DNA of 8,915 bases from an uncultured Bacillota bacterium (GCA_947383275.1 CANDCW010000095.1:1-8915); one strand, 5' to 3'; shown: positions 1-6,109, numbered from the stretch's first letter. Notes: generated from the letters alone by a model not told the origin. Program-made: numbers and translations.

Positions 1-16
1 GATGATAGTGATATAT

Positions 17-44
17 TTGAACCAAGTCAGAAAGCGCTTATGAA
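17..44 (+). promoter_or_regulatory. candidate sigma-A promoter for the parA operon
   Basis: TTGAAC at 17-22 and TATGAA at 39-44 are separated by 16 nt, each close to the sigma-A consensus. Transcription would begin near base 51, leaving a leader of about 60 nt before the parA start at 112. Both boxes overlap copies of a 9-nt direct repeat, which would suit autoregulation by one of the encoded DNA-binding proteins. The match is moderate and could be chance. Confidence 0.3.
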
Positions 45-49
45 CCAAG
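18..49 (+). repeat. two 9-nt direct repeats TGAACCAAG before parA
   Basis: TGAACCAAG occurs at 18-26 and again at 41-49, a 23-nt period (about two helical turns). A related inverted element, TTGGTCC at 63-69, differs at one position from the reverse complement of GAACCAA. Repeats of this kind next to a parA gene can be operator or centromere-like sites bound by the partner protein. The function is inferred. Confidence 0.4.
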
Positions 50-111
50 CCGTTTTCATGATTTGGTCCAATTTTTTGTCCTTTTGGGGCAAGTATTTAC
101 GGAGGTGCAGA

Positions 112-936
112 ATGGGCTACATTTTTGCTGCCAGTAATTTTAAGGGAGGATGTGGAAAAACCACCACTGTGCTGAATTTGGGAGCCGCTCTTTCCACCGC
201 AGAAAAATCGGTTCTTCTTATTGATGGAGACGCCCAGGGCAACCTCACCGCCGCCCTGGGCTACACCCCGGCGGAGCAGCCCCGCACCCTGTCTAACCTG
301 CTGCTGGCCGCCATCGACTACCCGGAGGATCTGGAACTCCATTTACAACGAGCCATCCTCCACACAGACAGCGGCGTGGATCTGATTCCGGCCAACCGCC
401 GTCTGGCAGACGCCGCCGCCCGGCTCCAGGTGATGCAGCTCTCCCAGTACAATGCCGTGGGCGATGTGGATCGGGCTTGTGAAAAGGTCATGGCCACAAT
501 GCTGGAGCAGTTAAAGGAGCTGTACGATTATATCATTATCGACTGTGGATTGAAACATGAACTTCTTACTGTCAATGCCTTGGCGGCCTCGGACTACTGC
601 ATCGTTCCGGTCCAAGCTCATTTTCTGGCAAGCGAAGGGATCCCCGACGTGCTGGAATTGGTGAAGTCTGTCCAGGAGAAGTTCAATCCCAAGCTGAAAA
701 TCGCCGGCATTCTGCTTACCATGTACCAATCCAGACCCCAACTGTGCCAGAGCGTCAGGGCCAGCGTGGGCGAAGTGTACGGCGAGTCCTTCCATGTGTT
801 CCAGCGGCCCATCGAATACTCCATTAAGGTAGCGGAGTGCCCGGCGGCGGGGCAGAGCATTTTTGAGTACGCCCCGAAAAACGCCGCCGCAGATTCCTAC
901 CGCAGTTTGGCGGAGGAGGTGCTGGCCCTTGGCTAA
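112..936 (+). CDS. parA: ParA-family partition ATPase (AAA ATPase, MinD/ParA type)
   Basis: This 274-aa protein fits the ParA/Soj family, ATP-dependent nonspecific DNA binders that position plasmids, integrative elements or chromosomes together with a ParB partner. The deviant Walker A motif KGGCGKTT is at residues 11-18, the second conserved strand LLIDGDAQGNLT at about 35-46, and the Walker B strand YIIIDC ends at residue 145. The later segment with IVPVQ and the LASEG stretch is typical of the family. ATG 112 is chosen because GGAGGTG sits at 101-107 and the protein then starts just ahead of Walker A; longer in-frame starts lack such a site. One oddity is that the usual DCPPSLGLLT-type motif after Walker B reads DCGLKHELLT (residues 144-153), so both prolines are missing. 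The stop overlaps the start of the next parB-like gene, so the pair is probably co-translated. Confidence 0.9.
   Translation: MGYIFAASNFKGGCGKTTTVLNLGAALSTAEKSVLLIDGDAQGNLTAALGYTPAEQPRTLSNLLLAAIDYPEDLELHLQRAILHTDSGVDLIPANRRLADAAARLQVMQLSQYNAVGDVDRACEKVMATMLEQLKELYDYIIIDCGLKHELLTVNALAASDYCIVPVQAHFLASEGIPDVLELVKSVQEKFNPKLKIAGILLTMYQSRPQLCQSVRASVGEVYGESFHVFQRPIEYSIKVAECPAAGQSIFEYAPKNAAADSYRSLAEEVLALG
912..920 (+). promoter_or_regulatory. ribosome binding site deciding the TTG start of the first parB-like gene
   Basis: GGAGGAGGT lies inside the last codons of parA, 8 nt ahead of TTG 929. It is a near-perfect anti-16S match at good spacing. The next in-frame start, ATG 944, is 23 nt away from it, and the upstream ATG 863 lies deep in parA with no such site. 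This supports TTG 929 as the start. Confidence 0.65.
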
Positions 937-1960
937 GCAGCCTATGGACGATCTGCTGAAGCGCCGTATGTCTGCCACCCAGCGGGCATCTGAACTCCAG
1001 GCCATGGACGAAGCCTACGCGAAGCTGTTCCGGGAAGCGCCGCCGGCGGCAAATGTCAGTATCTGCGATTTGCCGCTGGACAAGCTCTCATCCTTTTTTA
1101 CCGCAGATATTGGCTTTAAGCCCTACACCCCTTACCAGCTTCGCGCCTTTGCCGACCAGCTCCAGGAAGAAGGGCTGATGGTACGGATCATCGTGCGGCC
1201 CATCCCGGAGACAGATTGCTATGAAATTTTGGCAGGGCACAACCGTACCGCCGCCGCCCGGCTGGCCGGGTGGGCCACTATTCCCGCCGAGGTCGTGGAA
1301 GCGGATGACGCGCGGGCAATCGTCATCGCCACCTCCACCAACCTGATCCAGCGGCAGAACCTGTCCATTATTGAACGGGGCAAGGCATATAAGGCGCTGC
1401 TGGACGCCAAGAACCGCCATGGGCAATGGTATGCGGATGGCAATGAAACTTTTGGCGAGAATCGCCAAAAGTTTGACGGGAACGAACACTTGAAGTCTGA
1501 TGGCAGCCTAAGATATAACGCACGGAAGCTGGTGGCCGAGTTCTTCAATGTCACCGAGTATGAGATCCGCAAAGCCATCAAGCTGACATACCTGATCCCG
1601 GAATTGGCCGACATCATGGAGCGCACACCCAAGCAGCTGAACCTGGCCTGCGCTGACATGATGGCGGACTATGATCCGGAGTCCCAGCAGGCGTTCATCG
1701 AAATGTGCTCTATTGAGGGCTGCCCGATCAATAAGGCTGCTATGAAGCACATCGCTTCCAAGTGCCCGCCCCCTTCCGCCAATCGCCAAGATATGTACGC
1801 GGCGTGGCGGGAGGCACAGGCTCAAGCGGAGAAGCGGCTCGCCGCCCCGCCCAAGAAGATATCTTTTAATCGGAAGCAGTTCGCCCCCTACCTGGACGGA
1901 CACAGCGACAAAGAGATTGAGGCCCTGTTCCTGGAGTTCTTGCGGGAGCGGGTCGGCTGA
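929..1960 (+). CDS. parB: ParB/Spo0J/RepB-family DNA-binding protein (first copy)
   Basis: This 343-aa protein is read from TTG 929, overlapping the parA stop by 8 nt; ATG 944 is the alternative start. The N-terminal ParB/sulfiredoxin-like domain carries the nucleotide-binding box EILAGHNRTAAARLAGW (residues 99-115; GHNR in place of the chromosomal GERR), followed by a TNLIQRQNLSIIERGKAY stretch matching the ENxxR-type second box. A helix-turn-helix candidate, AEFFNVTEYEIRKAIKL, lies near 203-219. Between these parts is a polar insert rich in Asn, Gly and Glu (about 165-195), part of which is encoded by a perfect DNA palindrome. The C-terminal end is basic then acidic and may mediate dimerisation. 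It is presumably the centromere-binding and ATPase-stimulating partner of the upstream ParA. The GHNR variant is common in phage and mobile-element ParB proteins, so CTP hydrolysis cannot be assumed. Confidence 0.85.
   Translation: MAKQPMDDLLKRRMSATQRASELQAMDEAYAKLFREAPPAANVSICDLPLDKLSSFFTADIGFKPYTPYQLRAFADQLQEEGLMVRIIVRPIPETDCYEILAGHNRTAAARLAGWATIPAEVVEADDARAIVIATSTNLIQRQNLSIIERGKAYKALLDAKNRHGQWYADGNETFGENRQKFDGNEHLKSDGSLRYNARKLVAEFFNVTEYEIRKAIKLTYLIPELADIMERTPKQLNLACADMMADYDPESQQAFIEMCSIEGCPINKAAMKHIASKCPPPSANRQDMYAAWREAQAQAEKRLAAPPKKISFNRKQFAPYLDGHSDKEIEALFLEFLRERVG
1446..1474. repeat. perfect 13-bp inverted repeat, 3-nt loop, inside the first parB-like gene
   Basis: AAACTTTTGGCGA at 1446-1458 is followed by GAA and then its exact reverse complement TCGCCAAAAGTTT at 1462-1474. 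A 26-base perfect palindrome in coding DNA is unlikely by chance. It encodes a polar loop between the ParB core and the helix-turn-helix region, where protein constraint is probably weak. It could be a binding site for one of the partition proteins, or an mRNA hairpin. Confidence 0.7.
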
Positions 1961-1974
1961 ACCGAATATTTTAA

Positions 1975-2009
1975 GAAGGCTTGGCGCCGCGCTGCGGCGT
2001 CAGGCTTTT
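1975..2009 (+). terminator. terminator-like hairpin between the two parB-like genes
   Basis: Bases 1975-1990 pair with 1994-2009 as a continuous 16-bp stem (including several G-T wobbles) around the loop GCT. The lower stem is A/G-rich on the left and ends in CTTTTCTT on the right, the usual look of an intrinsic terminator. It lies 14 nt after the first parB-like stop and 10 nt before the next ribosome binding site. No convincing promoter is visible downstream of it, so it may act as a partial terminator or attenuator setting the ratio of the two ParB-like proteins. Confidence 0.6.
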
Positions 2010-2031
2010 CTTATGCCCTGGAGGTGGCCCC

Positions 2032-2913
2032 GTGCGTATCCCAATCCATGAAATCAAGATAAATCCTGGGCGGCGAGAGACTGCGCCGGGCAGCGTCCGG
2101 GAGCTGGCGGACAGCATCGCCGAGATTGGCCTGCTCAACCCCATCACCGTGGATCGGGGGCACACCCTCATCGCCGGACTTCACCGGCTGGAGGCCACCA
2201 AGCTGCTGGGATGGAGAGAGATCGAGTGCGTTGTCAGCGAGTTGGAGGGCCTGCGGGCCGAGTTGGCGGAGATTGACGAGAACTTTGTCCGCAGTGACCT
2301 GACGGCCCTTGAGTTCGGAGAGCTGCTTCTGCGGCGGAAGGAGCTTTATGAAGCCCTTCACCCGCAGACTGTCCAGACTAACCTGGGCGGCCCCTTTCGC
2401 GGCAACCAGCACCAGGAGGTCAGCGACAAAATGACGCAGACCACAAAATCCTTTGCCCAGGACACCGCTGAAAAGCTGGGCGTTGGCCGTCGGACAGTGG
2501 AGCGCCAGGTGCAGATCGCCAAGAGGCTCACCCCGGAGACCAAAAGCATCCTCCGGGGCGCGGAAGCGCCGGTCACCCGAAAGGAGGCCCTGGCCCTCTC
2601 CCGGCTGGAGCCCGGCTCCCAAGCAAAGGCCGCCGCCCTGCTGGCCGCCGGGGAGATCCGATCGGTGGAGGAATATGCTCCTCCGGTTCGGGCGGGGCCC
2701 GCCGCCCATCCCGCTCCTGCCCCGTCCCCGGAGGCCCTCGCGGAAGAAGCGGCGGGGTTCGCCCAGATACTCCGGCGGGTATCTGAACAATGCCGCCCGG
2801 AAGCCTTTGTCCGGCTGCCGCCAGCGCAGGCCAACGCCCTCCGGCGGCAGATGGCCAGTGCGCGGGACGCGGTAGAGAAATTTGAAAAGTTACTGGAGAT
2901 GATCCCGAAATGA
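2032..2913 (+). CDS. ParB N-terminal domain protein (second, divergent copy)
   Basis: This 293-aa protein is read from GTG 2032, with GGAGGT at 2020-2025. An in-frame TTG at 1981 is rejected because it sits inside the terminator hairpin. The N-terminus IPIHEIKINPGRR is the typical ParB opening. The nucleotide box reads LIAGLHRLEATKLLGW (from residue 46; GLHR in place of GERR) and the second box is ENFVRSDL at 83-90. A helix-turn-helix candidate, FAQDTAEKLGVGRRTVERQV, begins near residue 141. An Ala/Pro-rich linker (about 220-240) leads to a C-terminal helical region ending in an amphipathic heptad-like stretch that may dimerise. It differs clearly from the upstream ParB-like protein, so it is not a recent duplicate. 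It may be a second centromere adaptor or a transcription regulator of the element. The stop overlaps the next start as ATGA. Confidence 0.85.
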   Translation: MRIPIHEIKINPGRRETAPGSVRELADSIAEIGLLNPITVDRGHTLIAGLHRLEATKLLGWREIECVVSELEGLRAELAEIDENFVRSDLTALEFGELLLRRKELYEALHPQTVQTNLGGPFRGNQHQEVSDKMTQTTKSFAQDTAEKLGVGRRTVERQVQIAKRLTPETKSILRGAEAPVTRKEALALSRLEPGSQAKAAALLAAGEIRSVEEYAPPVRAGPAAHPAPAPSPEALAEEAAGFAQILRRVSEQCRPEAFVRLPPAQANALRRQMASARDAVEKFEKLLEMIPK

Positions 2914-3308
2914 GAAGCAATCGACCCACCCATAGCCCCTTCGACGGCGCGGCCCTGGACCGCCTGCGCCGCATGGGGCTGGCCGCGGCGGACGAATCGG
3001 TGGAGCGGGACGCCATGGCGGTGTTCTGCTGCATCTTCGCCGGGCAGTTCTACGACGACCTGTGCGACTACCACCAGGACGACGCCCAGGCCGTCAAGGC
3101 GGCCATCATGCCCCTGGTGGACGGCGGGGACACCGGCGATCCCCACGGGAAATTCCTGATGATCTGCCTGCAATACGACAGCATCTACCGCGCCCTGCCC
3201 GACCCCGTTTGGTGGCTCAGCGGCAGTCCGGCCTTTGCCGAAGCCTTTGCGGACGGCTTTCTGGCCCACCTGAAGCGGCTGAACGAAAGCGAGGGATGCA
3301 CACCATGA
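2910..3308 (+). CDS. hypothetical protein, 132 aa
   Basis: I do not recognise a family. ATG 2910 overlaps the preceding stop (ATGA), with GGAG at 2895-2898, and its own stop overlaps the next start in the same way at 3305-3308, so it appears translationally coupled on both sides. The protein looks soluble, with no signal peptide or membrane helix. It is rich in Ala, Asp and aromatic residues, with a predicted helical segment at 31-70, a Cys pair at 40-41, a central LMICLQYDSIYRALPDPVWW stretch (83-102) and a helical C-terminus. Codon use and GC bias match its neighbours, supporting a real gene. The position between a ParB-like protein and an XF1762-family protein suggests an accessory role on the element, but no function can be assigned. 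Confidence 0.75.
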   Translation: MRSNRPTHSPFDGAALDRLRRMGLAAADESVERDAMAVFCCIFAGQFYDDLCDYHQDDAQAVKAAIMPLVDGGDTGDPHGKFLMICLQYDSIYRALPDPVWWLSGSPAFAEAFADGFLAHLKRLNESEGCTP

Positions 3309-3739
3309 GCCAGGACAACGTGATTTACCTTGTCCCGCTCTCCCTGCGGGAGGCCAATGACTTCTTGGCAAAACACAGCCGTTCATACCGGCCCATGCGC
3401 GGCTGCAAGTTCTGCGTGGGCTGCGCCCTGGACGGAGAGCTGGCTGGCGCGGCCATCGCGGGCCGCTGCCGGGAGGACGGCCAGGCGGTGCAGATTGACC
3501 GCATTTACGCCACCGGGGGCCGCACCGCCTACGGGATGCTCTACGGCGCGGCGGCGAGGGCGGCCCAGGCCCTGGGCTACTGGCGGATCATCGCCTTTCT
3601 GCCAGAGGGCAGGCCGGACTCCGCCCTGCGGGCGGCGGGATGGCGGCGCATGGAGCCGGCAGATGGCGGCGAAAAACAGCCATCCAATATCCTGTGCTAT
3701 GAGCGGCGGCTGATGGTGCGCCGGCGGTGGAGGAGGTGA
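3305..3739 (+). CDS. XF1762 family protein (GNAT acetyltransferase-like)
   Basis: This 144-aa protein starts at ATG 3305, overlapping the preceding stop by ATGA, with GAGGG at 3291-3295. It matches what I know of the XF1762 family found in phages and mobile elements: an opening VPLSLREANDFLAKHSRSYR (about 9-28), then a strand with G.LAGAAIAGR (about 45-55), an ID.IYATGGR.AYGMLYGAAARAA segment, and a C-terminal ALRAAGWRRM. The fold is related to GNAT acetyltransferases, where the AAGW stretch near the end is typical. A longer in-frame reading back to 3062 overlaps the upstream gene and has low-complexity Arg/Gly/Pro content, so it is rejected. The substrate is unknown. The C-terminus is strongly basic (RRLMVRRRWRR). 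Confidence 0.75.
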   Translation: MSQDNVIYLVPLSLREANDFLAKHSRSYRPMRGCKFCVGCALDGELAGAAIAGRCREDGQAVQIDRIYATGGRTAYGMLYGAAARAAQALGYWRIIAFLPEGRPDSALRAAGWRRMEPADGGEKQPSNILCYERRLMVRRRWRR

Positions 3740-3743
3740 GTAC

Positions 3744-4136
3744 ATGAAGGGTATCAAAGTCTACACGCCTCCCGAGCGGGCGGCCCCCGTGGCCCGGTTT
3801 ATCGACGGCCTGGAGCCCCGGCTGCGGGAAAAGCTGATCCGCCAGCTCATTGAGCTGCCCCGCACGCCCCGCTCCGCCCTGCGGGAGCCCCATTTCAAGC
3901 ATTTTACCTTAGAACGCTACCGCAACCTCTTTGAGCTGCGGGAGCGGGGGAAGGTACTGGTGCGGGTCATCTTCACCATCCAGGCAGATGGCGGAATCCT
4001 ATTGCTCCATGGGTTTGTGAAGCGGCAGAGCCGGGACACTATGCAGGCCTTGGAGCAGTCCCTCAACATCCTGGCCCGGATCCAGAACCAGCCGGAGCTG
4101 GCGGTGGAATACATCGTGAAGGAGGAGCAGCGGTGA
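3744..4136 (+). CDS. phage Gp49-like / HigB-RelE-type toxin-like protein
   Basis: This 130-aa protein starts at ATG 3744, with GGAGGAGGT shortly upstream in the tail of the previous gene. It has the family signature of the phage-derived Gp49-like proteins (HigB/RelE superfamily): RYRNLFELRERGKVLVRVIF at 58-77 followed by LLLHGFVKRQ at 86-95, then a C-terminal helix. Members usually are mRNA interferase toxins and usually are followed by a HigA-like helix-turn-helix antitoxin. None follows here; the next gene encodes a secreted protein. At 130 aa it is slightly longer than many members, with an N-terminal helical addition. It may be an orphan toxin, a regulator, or one neutralised by an antitoxin elsewhere. 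Activity is inferred only. Confidence 0.75.
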   Translation: MKGIKVYTPPERAAPVARFIDGLEPRLREKLIRQLIELPRTPRSALREPHFKHFTLERYRNLFELRERGKVLVRVIFTIQADGGILLLHGFVKRQSRDTMQALEQSLNILARIQNQPELAVEYIVKEEQR

Positions 4137-4223
4137 ACCGGCATACGCCCATTCGCGGCCCCCCCACCGGGGAAGGCCCGGTTATCCCAGCACCCAATTC
4201 GATGAAAGGAGCATTTGAACCCA

Positions 4224-5153
4224 ATGAAAAAGATTTGCCTTTGCCTGCTGCTGACGGCGGCGCTGACCATGAGCGCCAACGCCCTGGAGGTGCCCACCAG
4301 TACGGTGGTGCAGAACCTCAACGGCAGCCAGCAGGTGGTCAAGACCTATACCGTCTCCCCCGAGGTGGACGCCCGGACGCTGATCGAGGAGCCCTTCCAG
4401 CTGGAGGGCTTTCTCTATACCTATGCGGATATCGTGAAGGAGGAAAACCTGGTGTCCGAGCGGCAGATCCACACCGAGACGGTGACGGTGGAGACGGCCA
4501 AGAAGAACCTGGATGTAATCCTGAAGGAGCTGGCTCCCACCATGGAGTATGGCGACGGCACCTGGGCGGGCACTCTGGCCCTGGATCACACCAGCATCAA
4601 TACCCAGGCAGCGGGCTACACTACCGGCAGCAGCACGGTGACGGCCACCAAGACCATCGGTCCGCTGGATCGCAATGATATGTCCTACGTTCCGGCCACC
4701 ACGGTGAAAAACGGGGTGACGCTGAACCTGTCCAGCGTGGAGTGGCAGGTCATCGGCGCCGAAGTGGTGGGGGACATGACGGCCCCCTGCTCCTATCAGG
4801 CGGTGGCCACCTACACAGGAAAAAGCTATTACAGCGCCGCCACCGGGTATGTCACCACCGCCAACTATGTGGGTGAGGTTACCCACGAGGGAGTGGAGAG
4901 CGTTACCTATCGGGTAACTTACCTGGGCGAGGAGCACCAGCCGGAGTCCAGCCCCGCCCCTACAGAGGAACAGCCCAACCTGTTCCAGCGGGTGGTGTCC
5001 TCCCCTAACTTTTTGCGCAACGTTTTGGGTGGTGCGGGGGCAATTACGGCAGTGGTGCTGACGGTACTGCTGATCCTGTCCCGCCGGGAGGTCAAGTCGC
5101 TGCGGACGGAGGACGGCGAGACAGATGACGAACAGGAGGAACGTGAAACATGA
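4224..5153 (+). CDS. secreted protein with C-terminal membrane anchor
   Basis: This 309-aa protein is read from ATG 4224, with AAAGGAG at 4205-4211; TTG 4215 is an alternative three codons upstream. Residues 1-20 form a clear signal peptide (MKKICLCLLLTAALTMSANA). The extracellular part (about 21-260) is Thr/Val/Tyr-rich and looks beta-rich. It is followed by a Pro/Glu/Ser linker, one membrane helix at about 267-285 (VLGGAGAITAVVLTVLLIL), a basic RR stop-transfer, and an acidic cytoplasmic tail ending EEQ-type repeats. No LPXTG-like motif is present, so it is probably not a sortase substrate. I do not recognise the family. Its stop overlaps the sortase start (ATGA), so a shared role at the membrane is likely, for example as a sortase partner or pilus/adhesin assembly factor. 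Confidence 0.8.
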   Translation: MKKICLCLLLTAALTMSANALEVPTSTVVQNLNGSQQVVKTYTVSPEVDARTLIEEPFQLEGFLYTYADIVKEENLVSERQIHTETVTVETAKKNLDVILKELAPTMEYGDGTWAGTLALDHTSINTQAAGYTTGSSTVTATKTIGPLDRNDMSYVPATTVKNGVTLNLSSVEWQVIGAEVVGDMTAPCSYQAVATYTGKSYYSAATGYVTTANYVGEVTHEGVESVTYRVTYLGEEHQPESSPAPTEEQPNLFQRVVSSPNFLRNVLGGAGAITAVVLTVLLILSRREVKSLRTEDGETDDEQEERET

Positions 5154-5968
5154 ACAAGATGAGAAACCTGCTGGGGCTGGCCCTGGCGGCGGGGGCGGCG
5201 CTGTCCCTGACGGCCCCGGCCTTCGCCTCGGACTACAGCTTTTCCACCACCGCGCCCCAGGACTACTATGGCAGCACCAGCTATGAGGATGTCTACGGCA
5301 CCCAGTACAATTACGGCGGCAGGAACGCCGTGGACTACGATGTGCCCGAGCTGGAGTATGGCCGGTTCAGCACCATCCAGGCGGGCATCATGGAGCGCAC
5401 CATCCTGCCCGGGCTCCAGGGGGTGGTGTCCACGGTGGGCGATCCCGGCGGTTATGGGATCGGCGGCGGGGGCGGCGGCCCCCTCACCGAGCTGGTGATT
5501 GAGGGCGCCGGCACCGCTGTCACCCCCACCCCGCCCAGCGTTCAGCAGCCCGCCTACACCAGTGTCCAGGGCATGGCCTACAAAAACGGCAGCATCGGCA
5601 CGGTGAAGATTCCCCGGCTGGGCCTCAGTGTGCCGGTGTGGGAGGGCGAGACCACCGCCAGCATGGCCAAGGGGCTGGGACACTACAGCTCCACCTCCGC
5701 ATGGCTGGGAAATGTGGGGGTGGCGGGCCACAACCGGGGGGCCAAGTATAACATCGGCTCCATCAAAAACCTGGTGGCCGGCGACATCATCACCTACACC
5801 ACCATTTACGGTACCCGCACCTATGAGGTTGTCATGGTAAAGACCATCGCCAACAACGACTGGAGCTATCTCCAGGGCACAGCGGACAACCGCATCACCC
5901 TCACCACCTGCCTGGAGAACCAGCCCACAAAAAGAATTTGCGTGCAGGCTGTGGAGAAAGGTTCCTAA
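5150..5968 (+). CDS. sortase (class B/D-like) with signal peptide and long N-terminal extension
   Basis: This 272-aa protein starts at ATG 5150, with AGGAGG at 5134-5139. The C-terminal half is a sortase domain: KIPRLGLSVPVWEG near 153-166, the catalytic histidine in VAGHNRG (His194), the catalytic cysteine in TLTTC (Cys254), and the conserved arginine Arg262 in TKRICV. Sortases cleave LPXTG-like signals and link surface proteins to the wall or to each other. The class is uncertain; the compact domain and GHN motif suggest D-like. The N-terminus is unusual. A classic signal peptide ends AFA (residue 26), so the enzyme may be released instead of membrane-anchored, and about 120 residues follow that are Tyr/Asp/Gly-rich, including GGYGIGGGGGG (100-110). 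The overlap with the preceding membrane protein suggests that protein could hold it at the membrane. Confidence 0.88.
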   Translation: MNKMRNLLGLALAAGAALSLTAPAFASDYSFSTTAPQDYYGSTSYEDVYGTQYNYGGRNAVDYDVPELEYGRFSTIQAGIMERTILPGLQGVVSTVGDPGGYGIGGGGGGPLTELVIEGAGTAVTPTPPSVQQPAYTSVQGMAYKNGSIGTVKIPRLGLSVPVWEGETTASMAKGLGHYSSTSAWLGNVGVAGHNRGAKYNIGSIKNLVAGDIITYTTIYGTRTYEVVMVKTIANNDWSYLQGTADNRITLTTCLENQPTKRICVQAVEKGS

Positions 5969-6045
5969 AATCAGCTGAATTAACCGGATTTGAGGAGGTG
6001 GAAAGGCAAAACAATTTTATCGGCGCAGGGAATTCAAATAATCCT

Positions 6046-6074
6046 TTGACAACACCGCCGAATGGGGTTATGCT
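6046..6074 (+). promoter_or_regulatory. strong sigma-A promoter for the SLH gene
   Basis: TTGACA at 6046-6051 is a perfect -35 box, followed by a 17-nt spacer and TATGCT at 6069-6074 as the -10 box. Transcription would begin near 6081, giving a leader of about 30 nt with AAGGAG at 6095-6100 before ATG 6110. It lies in the only intergenic gap over 100 nt between genes in the window, so the SLH gene (and perhaps the adhesin) appears to be a separate unit from the sortase operon. Confidence 0.7.
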
Positions 6075-6109
6075 CGAATCAGAAAGAAATGGAAAAGGAG
6101 CGTGACACC

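Larger units (their letters stand above)
1..111 (+). other. leader region upstream of parA, possible end of an upstream gene
   Basis: This AT-richer stretch precedes the parA start. The parA reading frame stays open back to base 1, so longer in-frame starts (ATG at 40 and 58) exist, but neither has a good ribosome binding site and the extra residues do not resemble a ParA N-terminus. A second frame is open from base 2 and stops with TGA at 41-43, which could be the tail of a gene lying to the left. Which of these is real cannot be decided from the window. A candidate promoter and short repeats lie inside and are listed separately. Confidence 0.4.

Noticed and set aside
40..111. 24-residue N-terminal extension of ParA from ATG 40
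   Set aside because: There is no ribosome binding site before ATG 40, and the extension is not ParA-like. ATG 112 has GGAGGTG at ideal spacing and places Walker A at the usual position.
2358..3386. 342-aa minus-strand frame, and several other long minus-strand frames
   Set aside because: They are antisense to well-supported genes in GC-rich DNA. They have skewed composition, no family motifs and no good ribosome binding sites.
3062..3739. Longer 225-aa version of the XF1762-like protein
   Set aside because: The first 81 codons are a shifted-frame reading of the upstream 132-aa gene, rich in Arg, Gly and Pro. ATG 3305 has a ribosome binding site, an ATGA overlap and the right family N-terminus.
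4150..4183. C-rich and G-rich runs suggesting a terminator after the toxin-like gene
   Set aside because: Only a 4-bp CCCC/GGGG stem forms and no T-run follows, so it is too weak to call.
4133..4678. 181-aa reading frame starting at GTG 4133 with a strong upstream AAGGAGG
   Set aside because: It lies out of frame over the signal-peptide protein at 4224, and its product is low-complexity Gly/Pro/His-rich. The ribosome-binding-like sequence is simply the Lys-Glu-Glu codons at the end of the toxin-like gene.
5998..6102. 34-codon frame from GTG 5998 preceded by GAGGAG
   Set aside because: The start codon touches the ribosome-binding-like sequence with no spacing, and the frame spans the strong promoter at 6046-6074. 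The peptide has no recognisable features.
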